64,000 nt of DNA. Origin: JAJECS01 sp965219705. Lineage in GTDB: Bacteria > Chloroflexota > UBA11872. Positions within the stretch are counted from its first letter, which is position 1. Each line of letters begins with the position of its first letter. The notes beneath the pieces are model-generated. The model had not been told where the DNA came from. It made no database searches and saw only the letters and a program-made list of their open reading frames with translations. Position numbers and translations under genes: made by a program. The stretch spans positions 1 through 64,000 of the forward strand of contig CBDCOK010000001.1 in NCBI GenBank assembly GCA_965219705.1. Reading direction: 5' to 3'. Positions 1 to 8,724 of this stretch are shown piece after piece.

Positions 1-302
1 TGGTTTTGGAGGTTCTGCCAGCGTGCCTCGGCCGGCACCCAGAAGACCCGCTCGGCGGTGTACTCGTCGCGGTTCTCCAGCAGACTTTCGATCTGAGGCC
101 CGCTGATGCCGTCGGCTTCCAGTTCCCCCTTGAGCTCGCCGCGCCGCGCCTCAAAGGAGTCGGAAATGTACTTCAGGAAGAGCAGGCCGAGGACGACGTG
201 CTTGTACTCGGCAGCGTCGATCTGACCGCGCAGGGCGTCGGCCGACTTCCAGAGGATTTCGGCGTAGGCCAAGTCGGTGGTGGTTGCGTCATTGTTCGTC
301 AT
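1..302 (-). CDS. hsdM: HsdM N-terminus, type I DNA methyltransferase (partial)
   Basis: The reverse strand reads from an ATG at 302 without a stop to base 1, giving about 100 residues that begin MTNNDATTTDLAYAEILWKS. This is the N-terminal helical domain (HsdM_N) of a type I restriction-modification methylase, with the typical VVLGLLFLKYISDSF segment. The catalytic domain is not present here. The other end of the window holds an hsdM catalytic domain on the same strand that also runs off the edge. The simplest reading is that both are one gene on a circular molecule, with roughly 90-100 codons missing between them. A second, separate type I locus is the alternative. Confidence 0.85.
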   Translation of the reverse strand, partial: MTNNDATTTDLAYAEILWKSADALRGQIDAAEYKHVVLGLLFLKYISDSFEARRGELKGELEADGISGPQIESLLENRDEYTAERVFWVPAEARWQNLQN

Positions 303-482
303 GCCGGTTTCAGCCCTCTATTTGTCGAAGCCCACGAGCCGGGCCACAGCGGTCGACGCGCCAGCCCGCCGCCTCGATCCGCGCGTGCGCCTCACACGCG
401 GCGTGAGACACCGCGACATCGTGTTGCCTATCCGCCATCTTTCGCATGTACCGCACCCGGTTTCTTGGACACCCGGTTACGC

Positions 483-625
483 TACGCGGCTTGACGCAGC
501 TCGTGTTCCTCGCGCGCTTCGAGCGGCGTGCGGTACGCCAGCTTCTCGAGGCGCCAGCACCGATTGTACCGTTCGACGAACCCGGCGACGGCGGCGCGCA
601 CTTCGGCCAGGTCGGAAGACCCGGT
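483..625 (-). pseudogene. IS3-family transposase C-terminal remnant
   Basis: The reverse strand encodes about 45 residues ending at a TAG at 485-483. They include VAGFVERYNRCWRLEKLAYR followed by TPLEAREEHELRQAA, the characteristic end of an IS3-family OrfB integrase (rve) domain: the FVERYN segment, then a TPLEAR segment. No upstream catalytic DDE part is present, so it is a fragment. It lies just upstream of hsdM and may have truncated whatever was there. Confidence 0.6.
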
Positions 626-760
626 CGGCCAGCAGCTACCTCGCCCCTACACCGCAGCCGGCCACCGCCCGGCCCTCGGCCGCACCTGCAGATCGACCTC
701 AGTTCTGAGCCGCTCGTCCGTGATCGGCCGCTGCTGCCGACGGCGCCGAACGGCTCCAAA

Positions 761-787
761 CCCACCCACACCAATTTGAGGAGAGCC
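761..787 (+). repeat. Solo ISL3-type terminal repeat remnant
   Basis: The segment CCCACCCACACCAATTTGAG followed by GAGAGCC closely matches the terminal repeat of the three complete ISL3-family copies in this window (CCCACCCACACCTGTTTGAG, GAGAGCC). No transposase is attached, so it is a leftover end of a deleted copy. Confidence 0.6.
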
Positions 788-1310
788 AGAAAACTGGGGG
801 TGCCCCGCCAACTCTTTCGCAAGAGCGTAGTCTGTAGGTGTCCAGCTTAAACGTGCCACATTACTCGTCGTGGTGTGTGGCGACAGCCTTCATCCTCGTT
901 GAGTTAGCTCCGGCACAGCCCGATCCTGAATCGCGCGGACGAGCCCGATCAGGCCGTTATCGAGAACCTTGCCGGGCGAGGCCACTTCTTCGATGTCCGG
1001 GCACTTGGGCTCTTGTCATCGTATCCGTGCATTTTCACTTTTCTGGGGTATCCATGTAACAGGAGTTGCCCGACGCCGTGCTTGTCCACAGGCGGTTCGC
1101 CGGAGGCCGCGCCTACTTCAGCGGGTACCCACGTACCTGCGGCGGCGTTGGCGGGGCTCTCCGAGGTCGACAGTTGGCGATGAGGTCCTGGTAGCGCGCC
1201 GCTTGCGTGGGCGACGGCGAGTTCACCCACCCGAAAGCCCCTCGCGCCAGCGGACAACGGTTCGTGACCGACCACGTCGAACCGGACTCCGGTTAAGTGG
1301 ATACCCCAGA
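788..1310. other. No recognisable gene
   Basis: Short open frames exist on both strands but none shows a family resemblance, a convincing ribosome binding site or coherent protein-like composition. I regard the stretch as debris between mobile-element remnants. Confidence 0.4.
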
Positions 1311-1321
1311 TTCACTTTAAT

Positions 1322-1336
1322 TGTATATACTATACA
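1322..1336 (+). promoter_or_regulatory. Palindromic operator/-10 region of the BrnT/BrnA operon
   Basis: TGTATA-TAC-TATACA is a perfect 6-bp inverted repeat with a 3-bp centre in an otherwise GC-rich region. It contains a -10 like TATACT and ends directly against the GTG start of the toxin gene, so the transcript may be almost leaderless. BrnA antitoxins autorepress through such palindromes; binding here is inference. Confidence 0.55.
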
Positions 1337-1618
1337 GTGGCGTTTATCGAATTTGACCCAGCGAAGAGTGCCAAGAACCGTCGCGAACGCGGGATCGGAT
1401 TTGAGCGCTTCGCTGACATGGACCTCGAAACCGCCATCAGTGTCGAGGACGCGCGGAAGGATTATGGCGAACGGCGTTTACGGGTGCTGGGCCACATTGA
1501 GGGCCAGCTTCATGCGGCAGTGATCACGGCGCGGGGCGACGCCGTGCGCGTGATCAGCTTGCGGCGAGCGAACACGAGAGAGGAACGAGCGTATGCGAAA
1601 GAACGCCAGTCGCCCTGA
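1337..1618 (+). CDS. brnT: BrnT-family ribonuclease toxin
   Basis: A 93-residue protein starting at GTG (MAFIEFDPAKSAKNRRERGI...). It has the BrnT pattern: an N-terminal EFDPAKSAKNRRERGIGFE, a central ARKDYGERRLRVLGHIEGQL strand pair and the C-terminal VRVISLRRANTREERAY. BrnT is a RelE-fold RNase toxin neutralised by BrnA; length is normal for the family (about 90 residues). The toxin gene precedes and overlaps the antitoxin gene by 26 bp, the usual order. The start was chosen because the match begins immediately and a palindrome and -10 box lie just upstream. Probably a plasmid maintenance module. Confidence 0.85.
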   Translation: MAFIEFDPAKSAKNRRERGIGFERFADMDLETAISVEDARKDYGERRLRVLGHIEGQLHAAVITARGDAVRVISLRRANTREERAYAKERQSP

Positions 1619-1793
1619 CGTAGAGAATCCGGAATGGACCGCAGAAGAGATTCGCCAGGCACGGCCGTTGATAGACGTGTTGCCCAAGGAAACAGCGGAA
1701 GCCGTTCGGCGGTATCGAGGTCAGCGCGGTCCTCAGAAGAGCCCTACGAAGGAACTGGTCAGCCTGCGCGTCGACCGCGACGTCGTGGAATGA
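1593..1793 (+). CDS. brnA: BrnA-family antitoxin, C-terminally truncated
   Basis: A 66-residue protein (MRKNASRPDVENPEWTAEEI...) matching the N-terminal BrnA region and the start of the ribbon-helix-helix segment, KELVSLRVDRDVVE, where it hits TGA at 1791-1793. Full BrnA proteins continue for roughly 20 more residues after DRDVVE, forming the helices of the DNA-binding dimer. The downstream bases do not restore that sequence in any frame I can see, and an ISL3 copy begins about 100 bp further on. The toxin-binding part may remain while autorepression is likely lost; this is inference. Confidence 0.75.
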   Translation: MRKNASRPDVENPEWTAEEIRQARPLIDVLPKETAEAVRRYRGQRGPQKSPTKELVSLRVDRDVVE

Positions 1794-1897
1794 AACATCC
1801 CGCGTCGGGGAAACCATGGTGCCGGCGGGTGCTCAGCACCACTGGACGGCCTCTCGTCCGGCATCGCCAGCCAGCACGCCAGTCGGGCCGACATTGG

Positions 1898-3477
1898 GGC
1901 TCTCCTCAAACAGGTGTGGGTGGGTTGAGGTCGATGGGCGCGACCGGGAGTAGCTACGGGACGGTCGGTCTGTCAACGCGCTGCGCGCGTTCTCCGCTTC
2001 GCTGCGACCCTGTCGGGTGACAGGCCGACCGTCGCTCCGCTGAGGGTGCAGTTATGGGCCTTGCGGCCCGGGCTGGACGGAAGCGTCCGGGCGGTCGAGA
2101 GGTTGTGTCGCCGACAGCGGGCGTCTACGGCGGGATGGGCTGGCCGGCCTCCCGTCGGCCGACGGAAGTCATTGAAAACGCAGGGGCTTCCTGTTCTCAT
2201 TGGCGTTGCAATAGGACAACCAATGAGGAGGAGGACAGCCCCATGCGTGTGACCACACTACTACGCCGACTGCTGGGAGTCACGCAGTTGTACGTCGAGC
2301 AGGTGCGCATCGGGACGACGGGGATGTTGAGCGTGTCGGCGCGGCCGTCGTGGCGTCGGTCCCGGTGCGGGGCGTGCGGCCGCCGGGCGGTGCGCTACGA
2401 CCGGCAGCCAGCTCGGTTGTGGCGCCATGTGCCGTGGGGTCGGGTCACGGTGTGGCTGCGGTATGCCCCGTGGCGGGTATCGTGCGGTCGCTGCGGGGTT
2501 CGGGTCGAGCAGGTGTCGTGGGCGGCGCACGGCAGCGCGTTCACGGCGCCGCTCGAGGAGTTGGCGGCCTATCTGGCGCAGGTGACGGACCGGACGACGG
2601 CGAGTCGCCTGGTGGGGATTTCGTGGCCGGCGGTCGGCGGCATCGTCGAGCGGGTGGTGGCTCGCCGGCTGGACTCGACGCGGCTGGCCGGGCTGCGGCG
2701 GATCGGCATTGACGAGTTCAGCTATCGGAAGCGGCACCACTATCTGACGGTGGTGGTCGACCATGACCGCCGGTGCGTGGTCTGGGCCGGGCCGGGGCGC
2801 AGCGCCGAAACGCTGGGGACATTCTTCGACCTGTTGGGAGCGGCCGGCTGTGCCCGGATCGAACTGGTGACGGCCGACCTGGCGGCGAGCTACCGCAAGG
2901 CGGTGGCGGCGCGGGTGCCGCAGGCGCGGGTGGTCTACGACCGATTTCACGTCGAGCGGCTGGCCGCCGACGCGGTCGACGAGGTCCGCCGCACGGAGCA
3001 ACACCGCCTGGGGAAGACGTCGGGCAAGGTGCTCAAGAGGACGCGCTATGCGCTGCTGAAGCACCCGGCGCGCCTGAAGCCGGGTGAAGCGCGACGCCTG
3101 GCACGATTGCGCCGGCAGAACCGGGTCCTGGACCGCGCCTACGAGTTGAAGGAGTACCTGGCGACGATCCTCGAGCAGGCCAAGCCCGACGAGGCCGACG
3201 AACTGCTCGACCAGTGGCTGGACTGGGCGGCGCGGTCACGTCTGGCGCCGTTCGTCAAGCTGGCGCGGACGGTCCGGAAGCACGCGGCGGGGATCCTCGC
3301 CTACCTCGACACGAAGATGACCAACGGGCGGGTCGAGGGGATCAACAACAAGCTGCGGGTCATCGCGCGGCGCGCCTACGGCTTCCACTCGCACGGACCG
3401 CTCATCTCCATGCTGTATCTCTGCTGTGGAGGCATCGAGCTGGCGCCACCGCTACCCACACGAATTTGAGGAGATTC
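1898..3477 (+). mobile_element. ISL3-family insertion sequence, copy 1 (intact)
   Basis: 1580 bp bounded by imperfect terminal repeats GGCTCTCCTCAAA on the left and GAATCTCCTCAAA (reverse complement) on the right. A perfect 8-bp target duplication GACATTGG lies at 1890-1897 and 3478-3485, as expected for ISL3 elements. It carries one transposase gene and is nearly identical to the copies at 6781-8360 and 8725-10305, so transposition was recent. Confidence 0.95.
2243..3469 (+). CDS. tnpA: ISL3-family transposase
   Basis: A 408-residue protein. It starts with an N-terminal zinc-finger region (two Cys-rich pairs, CGACGRRAV and CGRCGVRV), then a helix-turn-helix stretch, then the DDE_Tnp_ISL3 catalytic domain. 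The first catalytic region is RIGIDEFSYRKRHHYLTVVV, the second LVTADLAASYRKAV, and the final Glu region NGRVEGINNKLRVIARRAYG. The ATG at 2243 follows a GAGGAGGAG ribosome binding site; longer in-frame extensions upstream have no such signal. Length is normal for ISL3. This copy appears fully intact. Confidence 0.93.
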   Translation: MRVTTLLRRLLGVTQLYVEQVRIGTTGMLSVSARPSWRRSRCGACGRRAVRYDRQPARLWRHVPWGRVTVWLRYAPWRVSCGRCGVRVEQVSWAAHGSAFTAPLEELAAYLAQVTDRTTASRLVGISWPAVGGIVERVVARRLDSTRLAGLRRIGIDEFSYRKRHHYLTVVVDHDRRCVVWAGPGRSAETLGTFFDLLGAAGCARIELVTADLAASYRKAVAARVPQARVVYDRFHVERLAADAVDEVRRTEQHRLGKTSGKVLKRTRYALLKHPARLKPGEARRLARLRRQNRVLDRAYELKEYLATILEQAKPDEADELLDQWLDWAARSRLAPFVKLARTVRKHAAGILAYLDTKMTNGRVEGINNKLRVIARRAYGFHSHGPLISMLYLCCGGIELAPPLPTRI

Positions 3478-3574
3478 GACATTGGCCGGCCGCGCCATTC
3501 GCATTCGAGAGCGCCAGGATGGCTCCTTCGACTACACTACTACTCGTGGGGGGTGAGAGAGAAAGGAACTACAA

Positions 3575-3850
3575 ATGAAAAACATCATCGCGCTGCTGAA
3601 TGATCAACGGTCTGAATTGCTGGACAGTGTCGCTCGAATCGATGCGGCGATCGCCGCCCTTGGTGTGAAGGCGCGCCCGTCCGCGCCTTCGAGGCAGCCT
3701 GCGAAGCGTACGCGCCGCGAGATGTCAGCCGAGGCAAAGCAAGCGGTCTCGGACCGGATGAAGAACTATTGGGCGGAACGCAGGAAGCAGGCTGAGCCTA
3801 CCAACAGCGGTGACGCGGAGAACACGGACGACACGCCGACTGGGGCGTAG
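3575..3850 (+). CDS. Small basic coiled-coil protein, unknown function
   Basis: A 91-residue protein (MKNIIALLNDQRSELLDSVA...) with a heptad-like N-terminal helix, a basic proline-rich linker and the segment REMSAEAKQAVSDRMKNYWA, ending in an acidic tail. The MSAEAKQAVSDRMKNYWAER motif recurs in many small histone-like or nucleoid-associated bacterial proteins, but I cannot name a family. It has a good ribosome binding site (GAAAGGAAC) 8 bases before the ATG. It stands alone just downstream of ISL3 copy 1. Confidence 0.6.
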   Translation: MKNIIALLNDQRSELLDSVARIDAAIAALGVKARPSAPSRQPAKRTRREMSAEAKQAVSDRMKNYWAERRKQAEPTNSGDAENTDDTPTGA

Positions 3851-4083
3851 GCACCTACCGCAGTGAGCTATCTGGAGCCCTACCTGTTTCACGCCCGGCA
3901 TACAGCCTCCTGACGTGATCCGGCAGGTTGACGGATCGGCCGTTATTGGACGCTGGACCGTCCACGGGGGTGGCGGGCCCGTCTCCGCCCGACGGCCACA
4001 GCGCGCATCCGGGATCGACCGCCAACCGTGACTTCTCACCGCGCGCCGAGCACGCCAACGAGCTGGCGCCAGGGCGCGACCGT

Positions 4084-5370
4084 CTAGCTGTTTGACACCG
4101 GCGACCACGTCGCCGATGGGCACGAACCCGCTGGAGCTTCGAGCGCGTCCGCGAGCAAATAGAGGTCGCGCGGGTGCATGCCGAGCCTTCCAGCGTACCA
4201 GACCTTGCACTCGAGGCCGTCGATGACGGTCTCCCCGTCTTCGGGGTGATCCTTGTCGGCGCGATAGAACAGAAGTGTCTGTCCGCCGTACCTCCACTGC
4301 GTTGCGTACCTGGGCGGACGCGTCGCCTTGAATCTGCTGAACACCTCTCGGTCCGCGTAGTGTTCGTCCCACGCAACATGCTGAGCAACCCGAATCACGA
4401 CAAGACCGACCGACGCCGGTACCAGTCCCCAGTCTCCGTGCTGGTCGTTCCCGGGATCTCGTGAACCATAACTGACGTCCGCCCCCAACCGTTTCAGCCG
4501 TTCAGCCCCGGAGAAGAAAGCGTAAACGTCGAGCATCGTCTGCACGACGACCGGGAGAAAGATGGGATACGGCGTGTCCTTCACCAGGTTTCCGCCCTTT
4601 AGCGACGACTTCCTGATCATCGTCGTCGGCTCAGCGAAGTACCTCGTGTCCATGTAGACGGTGCTGCCGAAACTCTGTCCATACACACGCAGTACGCTCT
4701 TCACCGTAGGGCGGTCAGCCCCTAAAGCGTTGATGGGTGCATTCAGAGCGGCGTCAGCGAATCGCCGGTCTACCTCATCGCGGTGCTCATCCTCCAACTC
4801 ACCGTAGAGGTCGTGCAGACCATGTCCGGCGATCGGTTTTTCCGAGCGAATCAAGTCTGCCTTCAACGCGAGCTCGGCGGCGTTCATTAGCAGCAGCAGA
4901 GGGGGCATCATCTCGACCATCGACTGTGGCAAGCGACCCTTCGGAACGATGGCTCGATACTGCTTCAGATACTCCGCGGAAAACGCCGCCATGAGATCCG
5001 GATCACCATGGCGATCGATGGAAAGACCGCCGCTCAACCTGCCTTCGTGGATCGGGAACAGCACGTTGCCCCCTGGAGCGGAGACAGCAGGATAGTTCAG
5101 AGACATTCCGGCTCGCCCATCAATGCTCCAGATGTGGCCAGTGCGTCGCTCCGCTGCCGGTCTATTCTCTGGCGTTCCAGGTAGCTTGACGGGTATGTCG
5201 GTAGATACAAACCGCAAGGTGGCCCGGACCTCGCAACCGCAGTTAGCACAGGTCAACGGATCCACGATCTCGACCAGTGAGCGCAGTTCGGGAAGCGCAT
5301 GCAGTAGCACACGCCGAGGTCGTGATAGGAGCTCCTGTTCACCACTGCATCTGGGACATCGCCCCCTCAT
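4084..5370 (-). CDS. Zinc-ribbon protein of unknown function, 428 residues
   Basis: The N-terminus carries two CxxC knuckles (CPRCSG near residue 5 and CANCGCE near residue 42), suggesting a zinc ribbon. The middle, around residues 160-200, has the helical pattern MNAAELALKADLIRSEKPIA then GHGLHDLYGELEDEHRDEVD, reminiscent of HEPN-like proteins (the GH.L..LY element). No clear RX4-6H ribonuclease motif is visible. The C-terminal third is rich in aromatic residues and has no recognised domain. No neighbour in operon. The composition looks like a genuine gene. Function unknown; a defence or stress role is only a guess. Confidence 0.6.
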   Translation of the reverse strand: MRGRCPRCSGEQELLSRPRRVLLHALPELRSLVEIVDPLTCANCGCEVRATLRFVSTDIPVKLPGTPENRPAAERRTGHIWSIDGRAGMSLNYPAVSAPGGNVLFPIHEGRLSGGLSIDRHGDPDLMAAFSAEYLKQYRAIVPKGRLPQSMVEMMPPLLLLMNAAELALKADLIRSEKPIAGHGLHDLYGELEDEHRDEVDRRFADAALNAPINALGADRPTVKSVLRVYGQSFGSTVYMDTRYFAEPTTMIRKSSLKGGNLVKDTPYPIFLPVVVQTMLDVYAFFSGAERLKRLGADVSYGSRDPGNDQHGDWGLVPASVGLVVIRVAQHVAWDEHYADREVFSRFKATRPPRYATQWRYGGQTLLFYRADKDHPEDGETVIDGLECKVWYAGRLGMHPRDLYLLADALEAPAGSCPSATWSPVSNS

Positions 5371-5510
5371 CCGTTTCAGTTCCCCCTCGACGCCTGTGCT
5401 TGGTTCACGCCCGGCCTTCGTTTGAGCAGCGGCAAGTCATTTTTTCTTGCTCTAAGGAGGGTGTGCTGAATTAGGTGGCCATCTTGTGGGGTTCCGGTCA
5501 TACTCGCAGC

Positions 5511-5885
5511 ATGAGGCGAGACGTGGAGTTGGAAGCCACCATCGTCGGAAAGTACAGCGCGGTAGCGCCGGTGTTGGACGAGCGTAGTCGCCGGCGGTGG
5601 GCAGCGGCCGAGTCGGCGGCGATTGGCTGCGGCGGCGACGCGCTGGTACACCGGCTCTTCTGCCACATCACGGCGAACTGGCGTGGCGCCCCGCTGACGA
5701 CCTACGAGACCATCGTCGACCGCATCGGCGACACACGAACCGAGGCCGGGCTTCAGGTGCAAGCGGAACTCGACACCGGTCAGTACCCTACCGGCGTGAC
5801 GGTGACTAAGTCGCAGATGGCCGCCATCGCGCTGGTTCCCGATGAGTTTCACGGCGACTGGAACTACAAACTCGTCCCTCGATGA
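5511..5885 (+). pseudogene. ISAzo13-family transposase, internally deleted
   Basis: An open frame of 124 codons joins the N-terminus of an ISAzo13-type transposase (VGKYSAVAPVLDERSRRRWA then AAESAAIGCGGDA) directly to its C-terminus (HRLFCHITANWRGAPLTTYE and FHGDWNYKLVPR). The roughly 270-residue catalytic middle is missing, yet frame is kept. It is a deletion derivative with no transposase activity expected. Confidence 0.7.
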
Positions 5886-5914
5886 AGTTGGCAAATCTAT
5901 ATCGATCACTGTCC
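5884..5914 (-). repeat. Terminal fragment of the 98-bp miniature element
   Basis: On the reverse strand, the 31 bases starting GGACAGTGATCGATATAGAT match the left end of the miniature element at 48430-48527 with one mismatch. It replaces the stop codon of the adjacent integrase fragment, whose frame reads ...HIVILGQ into it. The rest of the element is missing. Confidence 0.65.
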
Positions 5915-6165
5915 TAAGATCACGATGTGCTCGATCTCGTCGACGGTGATGGTATCCGCCGTCCGGTCGTAGAGCTTCGTCGTCTTCGGCGAGGCGTGCC
6001 CGGCGATCCGCTGCGCATGCTCGAGCGTTCGTCGTCGAGCGCCTCGCCCGCCCGATGGTGGGCCGGGACGTCGTGACGCTTGCCGCCCTTCTCGTGGAGC
6101 CTGAGCCACCCCCGGCTCTCCTGCTGGAAGTAGTCCGCCGCCTCATCGCGACGACCGACATGACG
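5915..6165 (-). pseudogene. Tyrosine integrase C-terminal remnant with internal deletion
   Basis: The reverse strand encodes pieces of the same integrase family as the intact gene at 41866-42852: GWLRLHEKGG and KRHDVPAHHRAGEALDD, then, after a deletion of about 200 bp, AQRIAGHASPKTTKLYDRTA and DTITVDEIEHIVI. The active-site HxxR region is lost. The last residues run into the miniature-element fragment. Confidence 0.7.
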
Positions 6166-6239
6166 TTGCGACCCCGGCCGAGCGCCTCGACGACCAGTTC
6201 GCGGTAGGGCTCGCAGGTGCTCGCCTGCGGCTGGGCGCA

Positions 6240-6328
6240 CAACCGGGACGGTCTCCGACCATGGCGGTGGCGGTTCCCAGGGTCGGTGCCCGCCGCGGGC
6301 GCCGCCGCCGCGTCGGCTGGACACCTCC
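6240..6328 (-). repeat. Dispersed repeat also found at about 33838-33935
   Basis: Read on the reverse strand, this begins CCATTTCGGTGGAGGTGTCC and continues with GGGAACCGCCA and AGAGACCGTCCCGG-like blocks that recur in the same order at about 33838-33935. It is probably the end of one transposon type, but no transposase is attached and I cannot assign the family. Confidence 0.45.
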
Positions 6329-6780
6329 ACCGAAATGGTCGGTTTTCAATTCCACTAATGGCCCGGATTGGGTGTCCACCGAGGCCTGGAGTGCCAGCCC
6401 GACCCGCGCCCAGATCGCGTAGGTCGGCGCGCACCCACAGGATCACTCGGGATCCCTCCTGCCAGCAAGAATCGCGACCACGTTGACCACTGCCGTTGTA
6501 GCCTCAGTGCACAGGGCCGCGTCGCGAAAGGTCGCCGTCCGGCGATGCTGCAACGCATTCGAAAAGGCGAGTGCCGACTTAGCGTGTCTACGCGCCTCTT
6601 CGTTGGCATGACCTGCTAATTCGACCTCGAGATATGCCTCCAGCATTCGCTTGGCGTCCGTGTCACCAGGCTGAACGCCATCTGTCGGAGGATGCAGTTC
6701 TGGTGTATAGACCTCCTGGGCAAGCGAGATTAGTGTCTCTCGTCCCAGAAGCCCAACCGTCTGAAACCCTTCTTCGTTGC

Positions 6781-8360
6781 GAATCTCCTCAAATTCGTGT
6801 GGGTAGCGGTGGCGCCAGCTCGATGCCTCCACAGCAGAGATACAGCATGGAGATGAGCGGTCCGTGCGAGTGGAAGCCGTAGGCGCGCCGCGCGATGACC
6901 CGCAGCTTGTTGTTGATCCCCTCGACCCGCCCGTTGGTCATCTTCGTGTCGAGGTAGGCGAGGATCCCCGCCGCGTGCTTCCGGACCGTCCGCGCCAGCT
7001 TGACGAACGGCGCCAGACGTGACCGCGCCGCCCAGTCCAGCCACTGGTCGAGCAGTTCGTCGGCCTCGTCGGGCTTGGCCTGCTCGAGGATCGTCGCCAG
7101 GTACTCCTTCAACTCGTAGGCGCGGTCCAGGACCCGGTTCTGCCGGCGCAATCGTGCCAGGCGTCGCGCTTCACCCGGCTTCAGGCGCGCCGGGTGCTTC
7201 AGCAGCGCATAGCGCGTCCTCTTGAGCACCTTGCCCGACGTCTTCCCCAGGCGGTGTTGCTCCGTGCGGCGGACCTCGTCGACCGCGTCGGCGGCCAGCC
7301 GCTCGACGTGAAATCGGTCGTAGACCACCCGCGCCTGCGGCACCCGCGCCGCCACCGCCTTGCGGTAGCTCGCCGCCAGGTCGGCCGTCACCAGTTCGAT
7401 CCGGGCACAGCCGGCCGCTCCCAACAGGTCGAAGAATGTCCCCAGCGTTTCGGCGCTGCGCCCCGGCCCGGCCCAGACCACGCACCGGCGGTCATGGTCG
7501 ACCACCACCGTCAGATAGTGGTGCCGCTTCCGATAGCTGAACTCGTCAATGCCGATCCGCCGCAGCCCGGCCAGCCGCGTCGAGTCCAGCCGGCGAGCCA
7601 CCACCCGCTCGACGATGCCGCCGACCGCCGGCCACGAAATCCCCACCAGGCGACTCGCCGTCGTCCGGTCCGTCACCTGCGCCAGATAGGCCGCCAACTC
7701 CTCGAGCGGCGCCGTGAACGCGCTGCCGTGCGCCGCCCACGACACCTGCTCGACCCGAACCCCGCAGCGACCGCACGATACCCGCCACGGGGCATACCGC
7801 AGCCACACCGTGACCCGACCCCACGGCACATGGCGCCACAACCGAGCTGGCTGCCGGTCGTAGCGCACCGCCCGGCGGCCGCACGCCCCGCACCGGGACC
7901 GACGCCACGACGGCCGCGCCGACACGCTCAACATCCCCGTCGTCCCGATGCGCACCTGCTCGACGTACAACTGCGTGACTCCCAGCAGTCGGCGTAGTAG
8001 TGTGGTCACACGCATGGGGCTGTCCTCCTCCTCATTGGTTGTCCTATTGCAACGCCAATGAGAACAGGAAGCCCCTGCGTTTTCAATGACTTCCGTCGGC
8101 CGACGGGAGGCCGGCCAGCCCATCCCGCCGTAGACGCCCGCTGTCGGCGACACAACCTCTCGACCGCCCGGACGCTTCCGTCCAGCCCGGGCCGCAAGGC
8201 CCATAACTGCACCCTCAGCGGAGCGACGGTCGGCCTGTCACCCGACAGGGTCGCAGCGAAGCGGAGAACGCGCGCAGCGCGTTGACAGGCCGACCGTCCC
8301 GTAGCTACTCCCGGTCGCGCCCATCGACCTCAACCCACCCACACCTGTTTGAGGAGAGCC
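6781..8360 (-). mobile_element. ISL3-family insertion sequence, copy 2 (intact)
   Basis: 1580 bp, same ends as copy 1 but in reverse orientation, with a perfect 8-bp target duplication TTCGTTGC at 6773-6780 and 8361-8368. It sits inside the unknown gene of 6443-10576. Confidence 0.95.
6789..8015 (-). CDS. tnpA: ISL3-family transposase (copy 2)
   Basis: 408 residues, identical in translation to the copy-1 transposase, including both zinc-finger pairs and all catalytic segments (IGIDEFSYRKRH, LVTADLAASY, NGRVEGINNK). The ATG at 8015 is preceded by the same GAGGAGGAG site. Intact and presumably able to mobilise all three copies. Confidence 0.93.
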   Translation of the reverse strand: MRVTTLLRRLLGVTQLYVEQVRIGTTGMLSVSARPSWRRSRCGACGRRAVRYDRQPARLWRHVPWGRVTVWLRYAPWRVSCGRCGVRVEQVSWAAHGSAFTAPLEELAAYLAQVTDRTTASRLVGISWPAVGGIVERVVARRLDSTRLAGLRRIGIDEFSYRKRHHYLTVVVDHDRRCVVWAGPGRSAETLGTFFDLLGAAGCARIELVTADLAASYRKAVAARVPQARVVYDRFHVERLAADAVDEVRRTEQHRLGKTSGKVLKRTRYALLKHPARLKPGEARRLARLRRQNRVLDRAYELKEYLATILEQAKPDEADELLDQWLDWAARSRLAPFVKLARTVRKHAAGILAYLDTKMTNGRVEGINNKLRVIARRAYGFHSHGPLISMLYLCCGGIELAPPLPTRI

Positions 8361-8724
8361 TTCGTTGCGAGACGCCGCAAGGCGATTTCGAAGCTCGTCG
8401 ACCGTCCGGTCTACCCGCGCCCAGCCCGTTGGTTGCGCCTCCTCGGCGTAACCGGCACGAATTCGCCCGATAAGCGGATTGACGAGCTCGCTCACAAACG
8501 TCCGCCGAGACTGATAGCTGGGAAGATCCCCGGTACTCCACCGACCATACCAATCCCAGAGATCTCTGTACCTGATGGGGTTGTCGATATCCCGTTCAGC
8601 GAGCTCAGTCTCTAGCGCCGCGAACGCCTGCTGGTAACGTTCGTTCACATCGGCTATACGTGGACCACCAGTTGCCACCGCGATCATGGTGCCTCGCAAC
8701 TCCTCCAGCACCCCGATCAATTCC

